Below are positions 6,210 through 12,013 of a stretch of 12,013 nucleotides of DNA, piece after piece. Under the pieces are notes generated by a model. The model worked only from the letters and a program-made list of their open reading frames with translations. It ran no database searches and was not told where the DNA came from. Each line of letters opens with the position of its first letter. Position 1 is the stretch's first letter. Source of the stretch: Thermodesulfovibrionia bacterium (GTDB lineage: Bacteria; Nitrospirota; Thermodesulfovibrionia; UBA6902); assembly GCA_947258735.1 (NCBI GenBank), contig CAMYJJ010000071.1:1-12013 (forward strand). Reading direction: 5' to 3'. A program made the position numbers and the translations under genes.

Positions 6210-7412
6210 CATATGGTTAATACAGAACTTTGTACAGAACTCAGTAAATGTATAAAGTGCGGAGCCTGCAAGACGTTATGTCCCACATATCATATGACGT
6301 ATAACGAATCATTTGGTGCAAGAGGCAGGGTTGTACTGCTCGGAGAACTATGCACTGAGAAACTTGCCCCGAACAAAAAACTGGCAGAAAGAATATACAG
6401 CTGCATGCTCTGTGAGGCATGCAAGGATGTCTGTCCCACAGGCATTAATATTCCTGAAGTTATGTATCAGGGAAGGGCTTTACTGAAGAAATCATTCAAG
6501 AGAGGCAATATATCCAGGAAGGCATTACGTACTGCAATTACCAACATGAACAGTACCATGCCTTTTGCAAGAATAGTCCAGAAACTCTTTTACAGGCCTT
6601 TCGCCCGGCCCTTTGGGCTGCGCTATGTCCCGGAGATAGCATCAAAACCTTTTCATAAAAATATCCAGGTATATAAGAACGTTAAAAAAACAGGCAGGAT
6701 AGCCATATTTGCCGGGTGCAATGTCAATTATTTTTATCCTCATCTGGGGTATTCATTATTAAACGTACTTTTGTCCAAAGGGTATGAGGTTGTTGTTTTT
6801 AAAGGGGAGGAGTGCTGCGGGGCACCTTTGAGATCAATGGGTCTTGAAGAAGAAGCATCAGAAATGGCCGGGAGAAACCTGGACCATTTTAACAGGGTAC
6901 GGGCTGATGCCATAATCAGTCTCTGCCCCACCTGCACACTGGTAATAAGGGAGCAGTATCCGTTAATTGTGGGTGATACCATCTCAAACATTATGGATGT
7001 TAATGAATTTCTGATTAAATTTGATTTCATACATGATCTGGAAATATCAACTGGCGCTGTTACCTATCATGATCCCTGTCATCTCAGTCATGGACTGGGT
7101 GTGAGAGAGCAGCCCAGAAAGATTTTAAATGCAATCAGGGGCATAGAGTACAGGGAGATGAAACATGCTGATGAATGCTGCGGGTTTGCCGGTCTCTTCA
7201 GCATGCAGTTTAAGGAGATGGCAACCAGGATCGGCGAAAAGAAGATGGAAAATATAGCAGGCACATCTGCCGGGACGGTCGTTACATCCTGTCCGGGGTG
7301 CATAATGCAGCTGGAGTCATTATGCAGGAAGAGCAATCTCAAGGTCAATATCAAACATATTGTTGAAGTTATGGACGAGGCGATGCATGGGCATAAACAG
7401 AGTGCTGACTAG
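6207..7412 (+). CDS. CCG-domain Fe-S oxidoreductase subunit, GlcF/HdrD type
   Basis: A 401-residue cytosolic Fe-S electron-transfer subunit. Two ferredoxin-like [4Fe-4S] sites lie at the N-terminus: Cys15/18/21/25 (CIKCGACKTLCP) and Cys66/69/72/76 (CMLCEACKDVCP). Two complete CCG domains follow. The first is Cys171, Cys203-Cys204-Gly, Cys240-x2-Cys243; the second is Cys291, Cys324-Cys325-Gly, Cys362-x2-Cys365. The spacings fit the CX31-39CCX35-36CXXC pattern of heterodisulfide reductase and glycolate oxidase Fe-S subunits. There is no signal peptide or membrane span. GlcF, GlpC, LutA and HdrD share this plan, and the usual flavin partner (GlcD-like FAD oxidase) is not adjacent, so the substrate is unknown. 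An ATG at 6213 is an alternative start; neither has a visible ribosome binding site. It follows the Fe-S assembly operon but probably has its own transcript. A strong terminator follows. Confidence 0.88.
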   Translation: MHMVNTELCTELSKCIKCGACKTLCPTYHMTYNESFGARGRVVLLGELCTEKLAPNKKLAERIYSCMLCEACKDVCPTGINIPEVMYQGRALLKKSFKRGNISRKALRTAITNMNSTMPFARIVQKLFYRPFARPFGLRYVPEIASKPFHKNIQVYKNVKKTGRIAIFAGCNVNYFYPHLGYSLLNVLLSKGYEVVVFKGEECCGAPLRSMGLEEEASEMAGRNLDHFNRVRADAIISLCPTCTLVIREQYPLIVGDTISNIMDVNEFLIKFDFIHDLEISTGAVTYHDPCHLSHGLGVREQPRKILNAIRGIEYREMKHADECCGFAGLFSMQFKEMATRIGEKKMENIAGTSAGTVVTSCPGCIMQLESLCRKSNLKVNIKHIVEVMDEAMHGHKQSAD

Positions 7413-7413
7413 T

Positions 7414-7458
7414 ATTTATCAGCAGAAAGTTCAGGAAGGCTGATAAATTTATTTTTTT
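7414..7458 (+). terminator. Rho-independent terminator
   Basis: ATTTATCAGC (7414-7423) and GCTGATAAAT (7439-7448) form a perfect 10-bp stem with a 15-nt loop. TTATTTTTTT (7449-7458) follows immediately. It begins two bases after the stop codon of the CCG-domain gene. A TATAAT at 7458-7463 overlaps its tail and could be the -10 of the transaldolase promoter, though no -35 is evident. Confidence 0.88.
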
Positions 7459-7525
7459 ATAATATACTGGTGTTACGGTATCACCGATCAAGGTTAACTA
7501 TATTCAATAATAATAAGGAGGCGTA

Positions 7526-8170
7526 ATGAAATTCTTCATTGATACAGCAAATGTCAAGGAAATTAAGGCAGCATGGGAGCTTGGAGTGATCGATGGGGTC
7601 ACAACCAATCCTTCTCTTATTGCAAAAGAAAAAAAGAAAGCCGGTCCTCTGTTTAAAGAGATCTGCAGTATCGTTGACGGGCCGGTGAATGCCGAGGTAG
7701 TCAGTCTTGATGCTGCAGGAATGGTTAAAGAGGGGAAACAGCGCGCGAAAATTCATAAGAACATCGTAGTGAAAATCCCCATGACCGTGGAAGGGTTAAA
7801 GGCAGTAAAGAAACTGACATCTCTCAAAATAAAGACTAACGTGACCCTTATATTTTCTCCAAACCAGGCCCTGCTCGCTGCAAAGGCAGGCGCCACGTAT
7901 GTCAGTCCCTTTGTGGGAAGGCTTGATGACATAAGTCATTTCGGCATGGACTGTGTAAGCCAGATTCTTGATATTTATGATAACTATGGATATGAGACAG
8001 AAGTGATCGTGGCAAGTATCCGTAATCCCCTGCACGTGCTTGAAGCAGCCGGGATGGGTGCCCATGTTGCGACAATTCCCTACAAGGTAATTGAACAGCT
8101 TTCAAAACATCCCTTGACAGACATTGGCCTTGCAAAGTTTCTGGCTGACTGGCAGAAGGTGCCCAAGTAG
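7526..8170 (+). CDS. tal: Transaldolase, small TalC/MipB-type
   Basis: A 214-residue class I aldolase fold, the compact transaldolase of the non-oxidative pentose phosphate pathway, transferring a dihydroxyacetone unit between sugar phosphates in the cytosol. The Schiff-base lysine is Lys83 (NIVVKIPMT). Active-site residues visible by family comparison are Asp6, Asn28 (TTNPS), Glu57, Thr107, Ser164 and Arg166. The close relative fructose-6-phosphate aldolase of E. coli has Gln59 and Tyr131, whereas this protein has Glu57 and Phe129 at what I judge to be the matching positions. That favours transaldolase over aldolase activity. AAGGAGG at 7515-7521, four bases before ATG, is an excellent ribosome binding site. 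Length is normal for the subfamily. The gene is monocistronic, bounded by a terminator before it and a hairpin at its own stop codon. Confidence 0.93.
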   Translation: MKFFIDTANVKEIKAAWELGVIDGVTTNPSLIAKEKKKAGPLFKEICSIVDGPVNAEVVSLDAAGMVKEGKQRAKIHKNIVVKIPMTVEGLKAVKKLTSLKIKTNVTLIFSPNQALLAAKAGATYVSPFVGRLDDISHFGMDCVSQILDIYDNYGYETEVIVASIRNPLHVLEAAGMGAHVATIPYKVIEQLSKHPLTDIGLAKFLADWQKVPK

Positions 8171-8177
8171 GGCACCT
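8157..8177 (+). terminator. Hairpin at the transaldolase stop codon, without a T-run
   Basis: AGGTGCCC (8157-8164) and GGGCACCT (8170-8177) form a perfect GC-rich 8-bp stem with the 5-nt loop AAGTA, spanning the stop codon. The base after the stem starts a GATTACAC repeat instead of a T-run. This looks like a terminator whose tail has been separated from its stem. Confidence 0.55.
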
Positions 8178-8212
8178 GATTACACAGATAAACTGCAGAT
8201 TACACCGATTAA
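8178..8212 (+). repeat. Left repeat pair, GATTACAC unit
   Basis: GATTACACAGATAAA (8178-8192) and GATTACACCGATTAA (8198-8212), 20-bp period with a 5-bp spacer. They are the same unit as the right cluster in the opposite orientation. Confidence 0.85.
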
Positions 8213-8245
8213 AGAAAGATAAAAGACATAAGGGGACATGGTGGG

Positions 8246-8614
8246 GTGAAGGGAAAGGATCTGCTAACTGAGAGAATTATTGGGTGTTGTTTTAAGGTTC
8301 ATAGAGAGCTGGGCCCGGGATTTAATGAAAGAATTTATCATAATGCCCTGGAATTGGCTTTAAAAAATGAAAAACTTTCGTATAAGAGAGAAAACGCTTA
8401 TAAGGTTTCATACCAGAATGTACCTGTGGGCAATTTTAAGGCTGACTTAGTTATTGAGAATAAAGTAATCGTTGAACTTAAATCTTTGGCTGGCAATATT
8501 CCAAAAATCTTCGAGTCTCAAATAATTTCATATCTGAATGCATCTGCACTAAAAGTTGGTCTTTTAGTGAATTTTGGCAACAACAGCTGCCAAATAAGAA
8601 GGTTCATTAACTAA
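8246..8614 (+). CDS. GxxExxY-family protein, PD-(D/E)XK nuclease-like
   Basis: A 122-residue protein of the GxxExxY family (TIGR04256 / PDDEXK_3). The defining motif is GFNERIY at 25-31, after the typical VHRELGPG segment. The nuclease-like core shows Asp67 (KADLVIE) and Glu77-x-Lys79 (VELKS), the expected D...ExK metal-binding pattern, followed by SQIISYL and GLLVNFG (residues about 91-111). No biochemical role is established for this family that I know of; DNA cleavage is only inferred from the fold. The start is a GTG at 8246; the nearby ATG (8238) and GTG (8241) lead to a stop in another frame. AAGGGG at 8230-8235 may serve as ribosome binding site with long spacing. The gene sits between inverted clusters of a GATTACAC repeat, suggesting it and the repeats form one unit. 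Confidence 0.85.
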   Translation: MKGKDLLTERIIGCCFKVHRELGPGFNERIYHNALELALKNEKLSYKRENAYKVSYQNVPVGNFKADLVIENKVIVELKSLAGNIPKIFESQIISYLNASALKVGLLVNFGNNSCQIRRFIN

Positions 8615-8631
8615 TTTGTTATCATTAATTA

Positions 8632-8690
8632 TTAATCGGAGTAATCAATGTCGTTAATCAGTGTAATCAACGAAGTTAATCTGTGTAATC
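8632..8690 (-). repeat. Right repeat triplet, inverted GATTACAC unit
   Basis: TTAATCGGAGTAATC (8632-8646), TTAATCAGTGTAATC (8654-8668) and TTAATCTGTGTAATC (8676-8690), 22-bp period with 7-bp spacers (AATGTCG and AACGAAG). On the minus strand they read GATTACNCNGATTAA. The innermost copy (ending CCGATTAA) mirrors the inner left copy, and the outermost (CACAGATTAA) mirrors the outer left copy. Confidence 0.88.
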
Positions 8691-8707
8691 AATTTTAACG
8701 GAGTTAA

Positions 8708-8914
8708 ATGCCCATATATGAATATACATGCGACGATTGCAAAGAAGAGTTTGAGAAACTGGTTTTCGGCTCCAATCCTGAAGTGACATGTCCTAAGTGC
8801 AATAAGAATAAAGTTAAAAAGAAAATGTCGGCCTTTGGAATGAGCGGTGTTGAGAAGCAGACATCCTCCGGCTGTTCCTCCTGCACCAAGTCTACCTGCA
8901 GTTCCTGTAAATAA
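8708..8914 (+). CDS. FmdB-family zinc ribbon protein with extra Cys-rich tail
   Basis: A 68-residue putative regulatory or zinc-binding protein of the FmdB family. It opens with the hallmark [11 protein letters not shown] and has Cys8/Cys11 and Cys28/Cys31 forming one zinc ribbon. The C-terminal tail [14 protein letters not shown] adds Cys56, 59, 64 and 67 as two more CxxC pairs, enough for a second metal site. FmdB was first named in a formamidase/acetamidase context, but most family members have no defined function. GGAG at 8700-8703, four bases before the ATG, is the likely ribosome binding site and lies nine bases beyond the repeat cluster. No other operon member follows; the gene converges on a glycosyltransferase gene. 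Confidence 0.88.
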   Translation: MPIYEYTCDDCKEEFEKLVFGSNPEVTCPKCNKNKVKKKMSAFGMSGVEKQTSSGCSSCTKSTCSSCK

Positions 8915-8920
8915 CAGCAT

Positions 8921-8943
8921 ATATCGAGGTTGAATCTCGATAT
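8921..8943. terminator. Symmetric hairpin between convergent genes
   Basis: ATATCGAG (8921-8928) and CTCGATAT (8936-8943) form a perfect 8-bp stem with a 7-nt loop. It begins six bases after the fmdB stop and ends on the glycosyltransferase stop codon. The layout fits a shared bidirectional terminator, although neither side has a long T-run. Confidence 0.5.
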
Positions 8944-10661
8944 CATGGTTTGGGTTGGTAGACGGTAACTATCGGGTCATACCGAAAGATACCTGTTGAC
9001 GTATTAAAAATTTGTATCTTATCCAGCCCTCTGATTTTTTTCCTTATATTATCAGGCACGTCATCGTCTCCATTGGTAATTACCACGATAACCTGATTTT
9101 TTTTATCATCTTTTATTGAAGGTGCATAGTACCCGGGATTTTTATATTCCCATGTAAATCGTAAGGGCGATTCCTTTATTTTTTCGTATGACGGCACAGC
9201 AGTTTCATCATACCGGTAACGTATATGTTTATTCGTATAGAGATCCAGAACAGGTACGGACACAGCAGGATTTACTGCCGACGTATCAGACGGGACGGTG
9301 AAAACACGGACATCCGGCGTATCAATCGTATTTAAAAATATGCCGGCCTGATGAAGGTTTTCTTCACTCATTGTTTTAAGAAAGGGCAGGTAGGCAAAGA
9401 TTGCAACAACGAGAGAGAAGGCCACTATGGATGAAACAATATGCCGCTTCAGGTCTGCACTTTTTATATAACTCAACCCATACGAAGCCATTAATGTGAA
9501 CATCGGGAACATTATCAGCACATACCGCGAACGCCTGATCTGCAACATTACAATGAGAATAATAAGCCAGCTGATGATAAGAAATTTCAAATCCCGTTTC
9601 CTGACAGCAGCATAAACAGAAAAGACCGCAGCCATCGTAATAAAGGGATGCGTCTGGTACAGGAAGGTTGAAGCAAAACTCTCTCCCCACCTCCTGAGAC
9701 CGGGAGCCTGATATTCGCGGAGAAAGGCTATCTGGCTGAATATTATATCGGATTTTAGCAGAAAAACAGTTCCACTAAGAATTAAGGAAATGACTGCAAC
9801 GGATAGACCACGTTGAACATATTTTCGGAACCCGAATTCCGGATTCCGTTGTCCGTCTGAGTTCTCAAATAAATATACCAAAAATATTACCACCACAACC
9901 GACAGCATCATCCATGTCGAGTACTTTGAGAAAATGGTACAGAATATTGCCAGAGATGACAGTACAATCCAGACACGGCCTTTTTCCATTGTCTGCATAA
10001 AAGTAAAGACAGAAAGGGTAAGCAGGAACATGGTCGGTACATCTACCATCATGAGAGGCACCTGGGAAAAGATATAGGGAATCCCCATTATCATTGCTCC
10101 TGCATAATATCCGATATCATCACTCCACAATGTCCTGCCGATAAGATATGTGAGAATTACTGTTGATGAAAACAGAGAGGAATTAACCAGCTGAATAAAA
10201 ATTCTGGACTCACCAAAAAAATTAAAAACAACTCCATATACAAAAGGAACAAGAGGGAGATCGGTCCAGGCGCTGATTGCATTGCCCCATTGAGAAAAAA
10301 AATCTCCGGTCCCGTACATGGTAAGGTGCTTGGCATACACAAAATATCTTGATACATCAATAATGACCTCAGGCTCTGACCAGAATAATGATGATGCACC
10401 AAAAGAGGTGATGAAAAGTGTTAAGGCCGGTCTGTACTGTTCATATTTCAGAGATGAGAGCGCATAGGCAAGCGTTAACCCCAGAATGAGTATTGGCACA
10501 AACCAGACCATGTCCATATGTGCAAAGGTCCATTTCCAGCTCGTGAGCCTGTTGTCATCAACATGTCTGTAGAGATATAACATGAGAAAAGATATCATCG
10601 AGAAGAATGGGACAGAAATCAGGGGGAAGGTCTTTCTGTCAGGGGACACATTTTCAGGCAT
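8943..10661 (-). CDS. GT39/ArnT-like polytopic membrane glycosyltransferase
   Basis: A 572-residue inner-membrane protein with about eleven hydrophobic segments between residues 12 and 430, followed by a soluble domain of about 140 residues (430-572), probably periplasmic. The first large loop carries [19 protein letters not shown] (95-113), matching the acidic loop motif of GT-C enzymes such as PMT (GT39) and ArnT, which move a sugar from a polyprenyl-phosphate donor onto protein or lipid [12 protein letters not shown] (376-386) is a late motif of the same families. Acceptor and sugar cannot be predicted. There is no glycan-biosynthesis gene nearby. The start has only a weak AGGG directly upstream on the minus strand. 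The gene diverges from the RluD-type gene across 45 bp, and its stop lies in a hairpin shared with fmdB. Confidence 0.8.
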   Translation of the reverse strand: MPENVSPDRKTFPLISVPFFSMISFLMLYLYRHVDDNRLTSWKWTFAHMDMVWFVPILILGLTLAYALSSLKYEQYRPALTLFITSFGASSLFWSEPEVIIDVSRYFVYAKHLTMYGTGDFFSQWGNAISAWTDLPLVPFVYGVVFNFFGESRIFIQLVNSSLFSSTVILTYLIGRTLWSDDIGYYAGAMIMGIPYIFSQVPLMMVDVPTMFLLTLSVFTFMQTMEKGRVWIVLSSLAIFCTIFSKYSTWMMLSVVVVIFLVYLFENSDGQRNPEFGFRKYVQRGLSVAVISLILSGTVFLLKSDIIFSQIAFLREYQAPGLRRWGESFASTFLYQTHPFITMAAVFSVYAAVRKRDLKFLIISWLIILIVMLQIRRSRYVLIMFPMFTLMASYGLSYIKSADLKRHIVSSIVAFSLVVAIFAYLPFLKTMSEENLHQAGIFLNTIDTPDVRVFTVPSDTSAVNPAVSVPVLDLYTNKHIRYRYDETAVPSYEKIKESPLRFTWEYKNPGYYAPSIKDDKKNQVIVVITNGDDDVPDNIRKKIRGLDKIQIFNTSTGIFRYDPIVTVYQPKP

Positions 10662-10706
10662 GCCCTAGTATACTATACTCTCCAGTGTATCAATGAAGGA
10701 CAGTCT
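10662..10706. promoter_or_regulatory. Short divergent region with 10-bp palindrome
   Basis: Only 45 bp separate the glycosyltransferase and rluD-like starts. TAGTATACTA (10666-10675) is a perfect palindrome that contains TATACT -10-like hexamers on both strands. Overlapping divergent promoters with very short leaders are possible. No -35 boxes were recognised. Confidence 0.35.
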
Positions 10707-11648
10707 ATGGGACATAAATATAAAGTTACAGTTGAAGAGATGAATGAAAGGTTTGATAACTATCTTGCTCTCAAAAGCGATATCAGCCGGTCGGGTATTC
10801 AGCGATTAATCAAAAGCGGTCTTGCAATGGTAAACGGGGGTGTAGAGAAACCGGGCTACAAAGTAAAGGCAGGTGATGTTATCGAGCTTATTGTGCCTGA
10901 TGAACCTGATACTATCCTGATTGCTGAGGAGATCCCCCTGGACATTATCTGGGAGGATGACCATATTGTTGTTGTCAACAAACCAGCCGGGATGGTTGTT
11001 TATCCGGCTGTTGGAAACCGGAGCGGCACGCTGATGAATGCCCTGGCATTCAGGTGTAATAAACTCTCTCCCGTCGGTGCACCTTTAAGGCCCGGGATAG
11101 TCCACAGGCTGGACAAGGACACATCAGGGGTAATGGTGATAGCCAAGGACAACATTACCCACTATGATCTCGTAGACCAGTTTCGGGAACGGGAGATTGA
11201 AAAGCAGTACCTTGCGCTTGTGTTTGGAAACCTGAAAGATGAAAAGGGAGAGATAAACAAGGCGATAGGGAGGTCCTGTTCAAACAGGAAAAAGATGTCG
11301 ACAAAGGCCAGGCGGGCCAAAGAAGCGATCACACAATATGAAGTCGAGAAGAGATTCGGGTGTGCAACCCTGATAAAAGTCAGGATTTTGACCGGGAGGA
11401 CCCACCAGATCAGAGTACACTTTGCCTCTATAGGCCATTCTGTACTGGGCGACAGTTTATATGGAAAAAAGGTGAGTCTGGAGACCGGACAGGGATTAAT
11501 AAAATTCGACCGCCAGATGCTTCATGCTTCGAGTTTAAAACTGAAGCACCCTGTTGCAGGGAATATTCAGGAATTTACAGCGCCCATTCCTGAAGACATG
11601 CAGAAGACGATTCATAAGCTGAAAGATCTGAAAAACAGCTGTTTTTAA
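10707..11648 (+). CDS. rluD: RluD/RluA-family 23S rRNA pseudouridine synthase
   Basis: A 313-residue RNA-modifying enzyme converting uridine to pseudouridine. In E. coli, RluD acts on helix 69 of 23S rRNA during late 50S assembly. An N-terminal S4 RNA-binding domain (about 10-65; RFDNYLALKSDISRSGIQRLIKSG) precedes the catalytic domain. That domain has NKPAGMVVYPAVG (91-103) and the signature GIVHRLDKDTSG (130-141), with catalytic Asp136. TGRTHQIRVH (about 229-238) is the family's later motif. The common His in NKPAGMVVHP is Tyr99 here. AAGGA at 10696-10700, six bases before the ATG, supports the start. Length is normal. RluD is favoured over RluA/RluC by the S4 domain and overall likeness, but the exact rRNA target is inferred. 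Confidence 0.93.
   Translation: MGHKYKVTVEEMNERFDNYLALKSDISRSGIQRLIKSGLAMVNGGVEKPGYKVKAGDVIELIVPDEPDTILIAEEIPLDIIWEDDHIVVVNKPAGMVVYPAVGNRSGTLMNALAFRCNKLSPVGAPLRPGIVHRLDKDTSGVMVIAKDNITHYDLVDQFREREIEKQYLALVFGNLKDEKGEINKAIGRSCSNRKKMSTKARRAKEAITQYEVEKRFGCATLIKVRILTGRTHQIRVHFASIGHSVLGDSLYGKKVSLETGQGLIKFDRQMLHASSLKLKHPVAGNIQEFTAPIPEDMQKTIHKLKDLKNSCF
11631..11646. terminator. Palindrome at the end of rluD, weak terminator candidate
   Basis: AAAAACAGCTGTTTTT is a perfect 16-bp palindrome reaching into the rluD stop codon. As RNA it could form a 6-bp stem with an AGCT loop ending in U5. The stem is A-U rich and therefore weak. Confidence 0.35.
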
Positions 11649-11753
11649 GGTTCAGGACGTATTACTGGTTCACTCAGTCAGGCGGCTCATCGGGCAGAAA
11701 ACAGATGACCCCGATATTATGAAATCAATAATTGTGGGTAGTGACAGTAAAAT

Positions 11754-11770
11754 GTGAGAGTCTCACTTTT
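11754..11770. terminator. Hairpin between rluD and the small Cys gene, probably bidirectional
   Basis: GTGAG (11754-11758) and CTCAC (11762-11766) form a perfect stem with a 3-nt loop. On the + strand TTTTCTTT follows; on the minus strand ATTTTAC follows. It overlaps the stop codon of the small minus-strand gene. A second possible stem, ATCGGG/CCCGAT (11689-11694 with 11710-11715), lies upstream. The rest of 11649-11753 shows nothing recognisable. Confidence 0.5.
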
Positions 11771-11945
11771 CTTTGCTGACTTTGTCTTCTCCCCCGTATA
11801 TTTCCTTATAGGCTTCATGTACAGGACACCCTTTTTCCCAATGCGCAACAACCTGCTTGCCTATAAATGACTTCGGGTATTTCCTTCCAATATTACATCC
11901 GGGACAAACAGCACCCCAATACGCCATGGCTTTTTTCTTTATCAT
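11763..11945 (-). CDS. Small Cys-containing conserved-looking protein, function unknown
   Basis: A 60-residue, lysine-rich, probably cytosolic protein that I do not recognise. It has CPGC (Cys14 and Cys17) and later AHWEKGCPVHEAYKE, so His35, Cys40 and His43 could complete a metal site with the CxxC. There is no signal peptide or membrane segment. It is likely real because GAGGAGA (complement of 11953-11959) lies seven bases before the ATG and the Cys/His pattern looks organised. TATAAT-like hexamers on the minus strand (complement of 11978-11983 and 11992-11997) may mark its promoter near the window edge. A hairpin overlaps its stop codon. It could be a small zinc- or cluster-binding protein. 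Confidence 0.65.
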   Translation of the reverse strand: MIKKKAMAYWGAVCPGCNIGRKYPKSFIGKQVVAHWEKGCPVHEAYKEIYGGEDKVSKEK

Positions 11946-12013
11946 GAAAATGTCTCCTCTTCTAAAGCTGATTGACCATTATATGAATAACATTATAACA
12001 CTGTATATATCGA

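Larger units (their letters stand above)
8177..8691. mobile_element. Candidate small cassette: GxxExxY gene between inverted repeat clusters
   Basis: The outermost repeats on the two sides (8177-8193 and the complement of 8675-8691) read TGATTACACAGATWAAC, 17 nt with one mismatch, so they act like terminal inverted repeats of a 515-bp unit. The left side has two repeat units and the right side three, all pointing inward. The gene inside looks more A+T-rich than its neighbours. The left end abuts the transaldolase hairpin and the right end abuts the fmdB ribosome binding site. No transposase is present. Calling it mobile is inference; a target-site duplication is not evident. Confidence 0.45.

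Noticed and set aside
7526..8170. Fructose-6-phosphate aldolase in place of transaldolase
   Set aside because: The residues I align to E. coli FSA Gln59 and Tyr131 are Glu57 and Phe129, as in transaldolases.
8632..8690. Three regularly spaced repeats that might be a CRISPR array
   Set aside because: Repeats are only 15 bp, spacers are 7 bp and nearly alike, and the same unit occurs inverted on the other side of the gene. No cas gene is present.

Overview
The window looks like a chromosomal stretch from an uncultured or little-studied anaerobic bacterium, most likely Nitrospirota (Thermodesulfovibrionia-like) or a Desulfobacterota relative. This is inferred from the gene mix: a periplasmic multiheme cytochrome c with a beta-helix-like tail, a minimal two-gene SufBC-type Fe-S assembly operon, a sigma-54 response regulator, a CCG-domain Fe-S oxidoreductase subunit and an FmdB-type zinc ribbon. 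No rRNA, tRNA, integrase or CRISPR array is visible, and no gene fixes the phylum.

Layout. At 1-1300 is the end of a sigma-54 response regulator whose first residues lie left of the window; its GAFTGA loop reads GAFTCA. It converges on a five-heme exported cytochrome c (3617 down to 1389). An AT-rich divergent intergenic region (3618-3959), with a 12-bp palindrome and repeated AATATATCA words, separates the cytochrome from a rightward operon of a SufC-like ATPase and a SufB/D-like scaffold (3960-5911, overlapping by 13 bp). After about 295 bp of non-coding DNA with a probable terminator comes a GlcF/HdrD-type Fe-S protein (6207-7412) with a clear rho-independent terminator. A transaldolase (7526-8170) follows.

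The most unusual region is 8157-8707. A hairpin at the transaldolase stop codon is followed directly by two copies of a roughly 15-bp GATTACAC-type unit. Then come a small GxxExxY-family (PD-(D/E)XK nuclease-like) gene and three copies of the same unit in inverted orientation, ending just before the ribosome binding site of fmdB. The outermost copies form a 17-nt inverted repeat with one mismatch. Joining the outside flanks would place AATTTT directly after the hairpin, restoring a terminator. I read this as a small insertion-like cassette of about 515 bp between the transaldolase and fmdB.

Beyond it, fmdB converges on a GT39-like membrane glycosyltransferase (10661 down to 8943). That gene diverges from an RluD-type pseudouridine synthase (10707-11648). 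A small Cys-rich hypothetical protein (11945 down to 11763) closes the window.

The clearest shared theme is iron-sulfur and redox metabolism: Fe-S assembly by the two-gene operon, a two-cluster Fe-S oxidoreductase subunit downstream, and an exported cytochrome upstream. The transaldolase, RluD and FmdB genes look like housekeeping functions.
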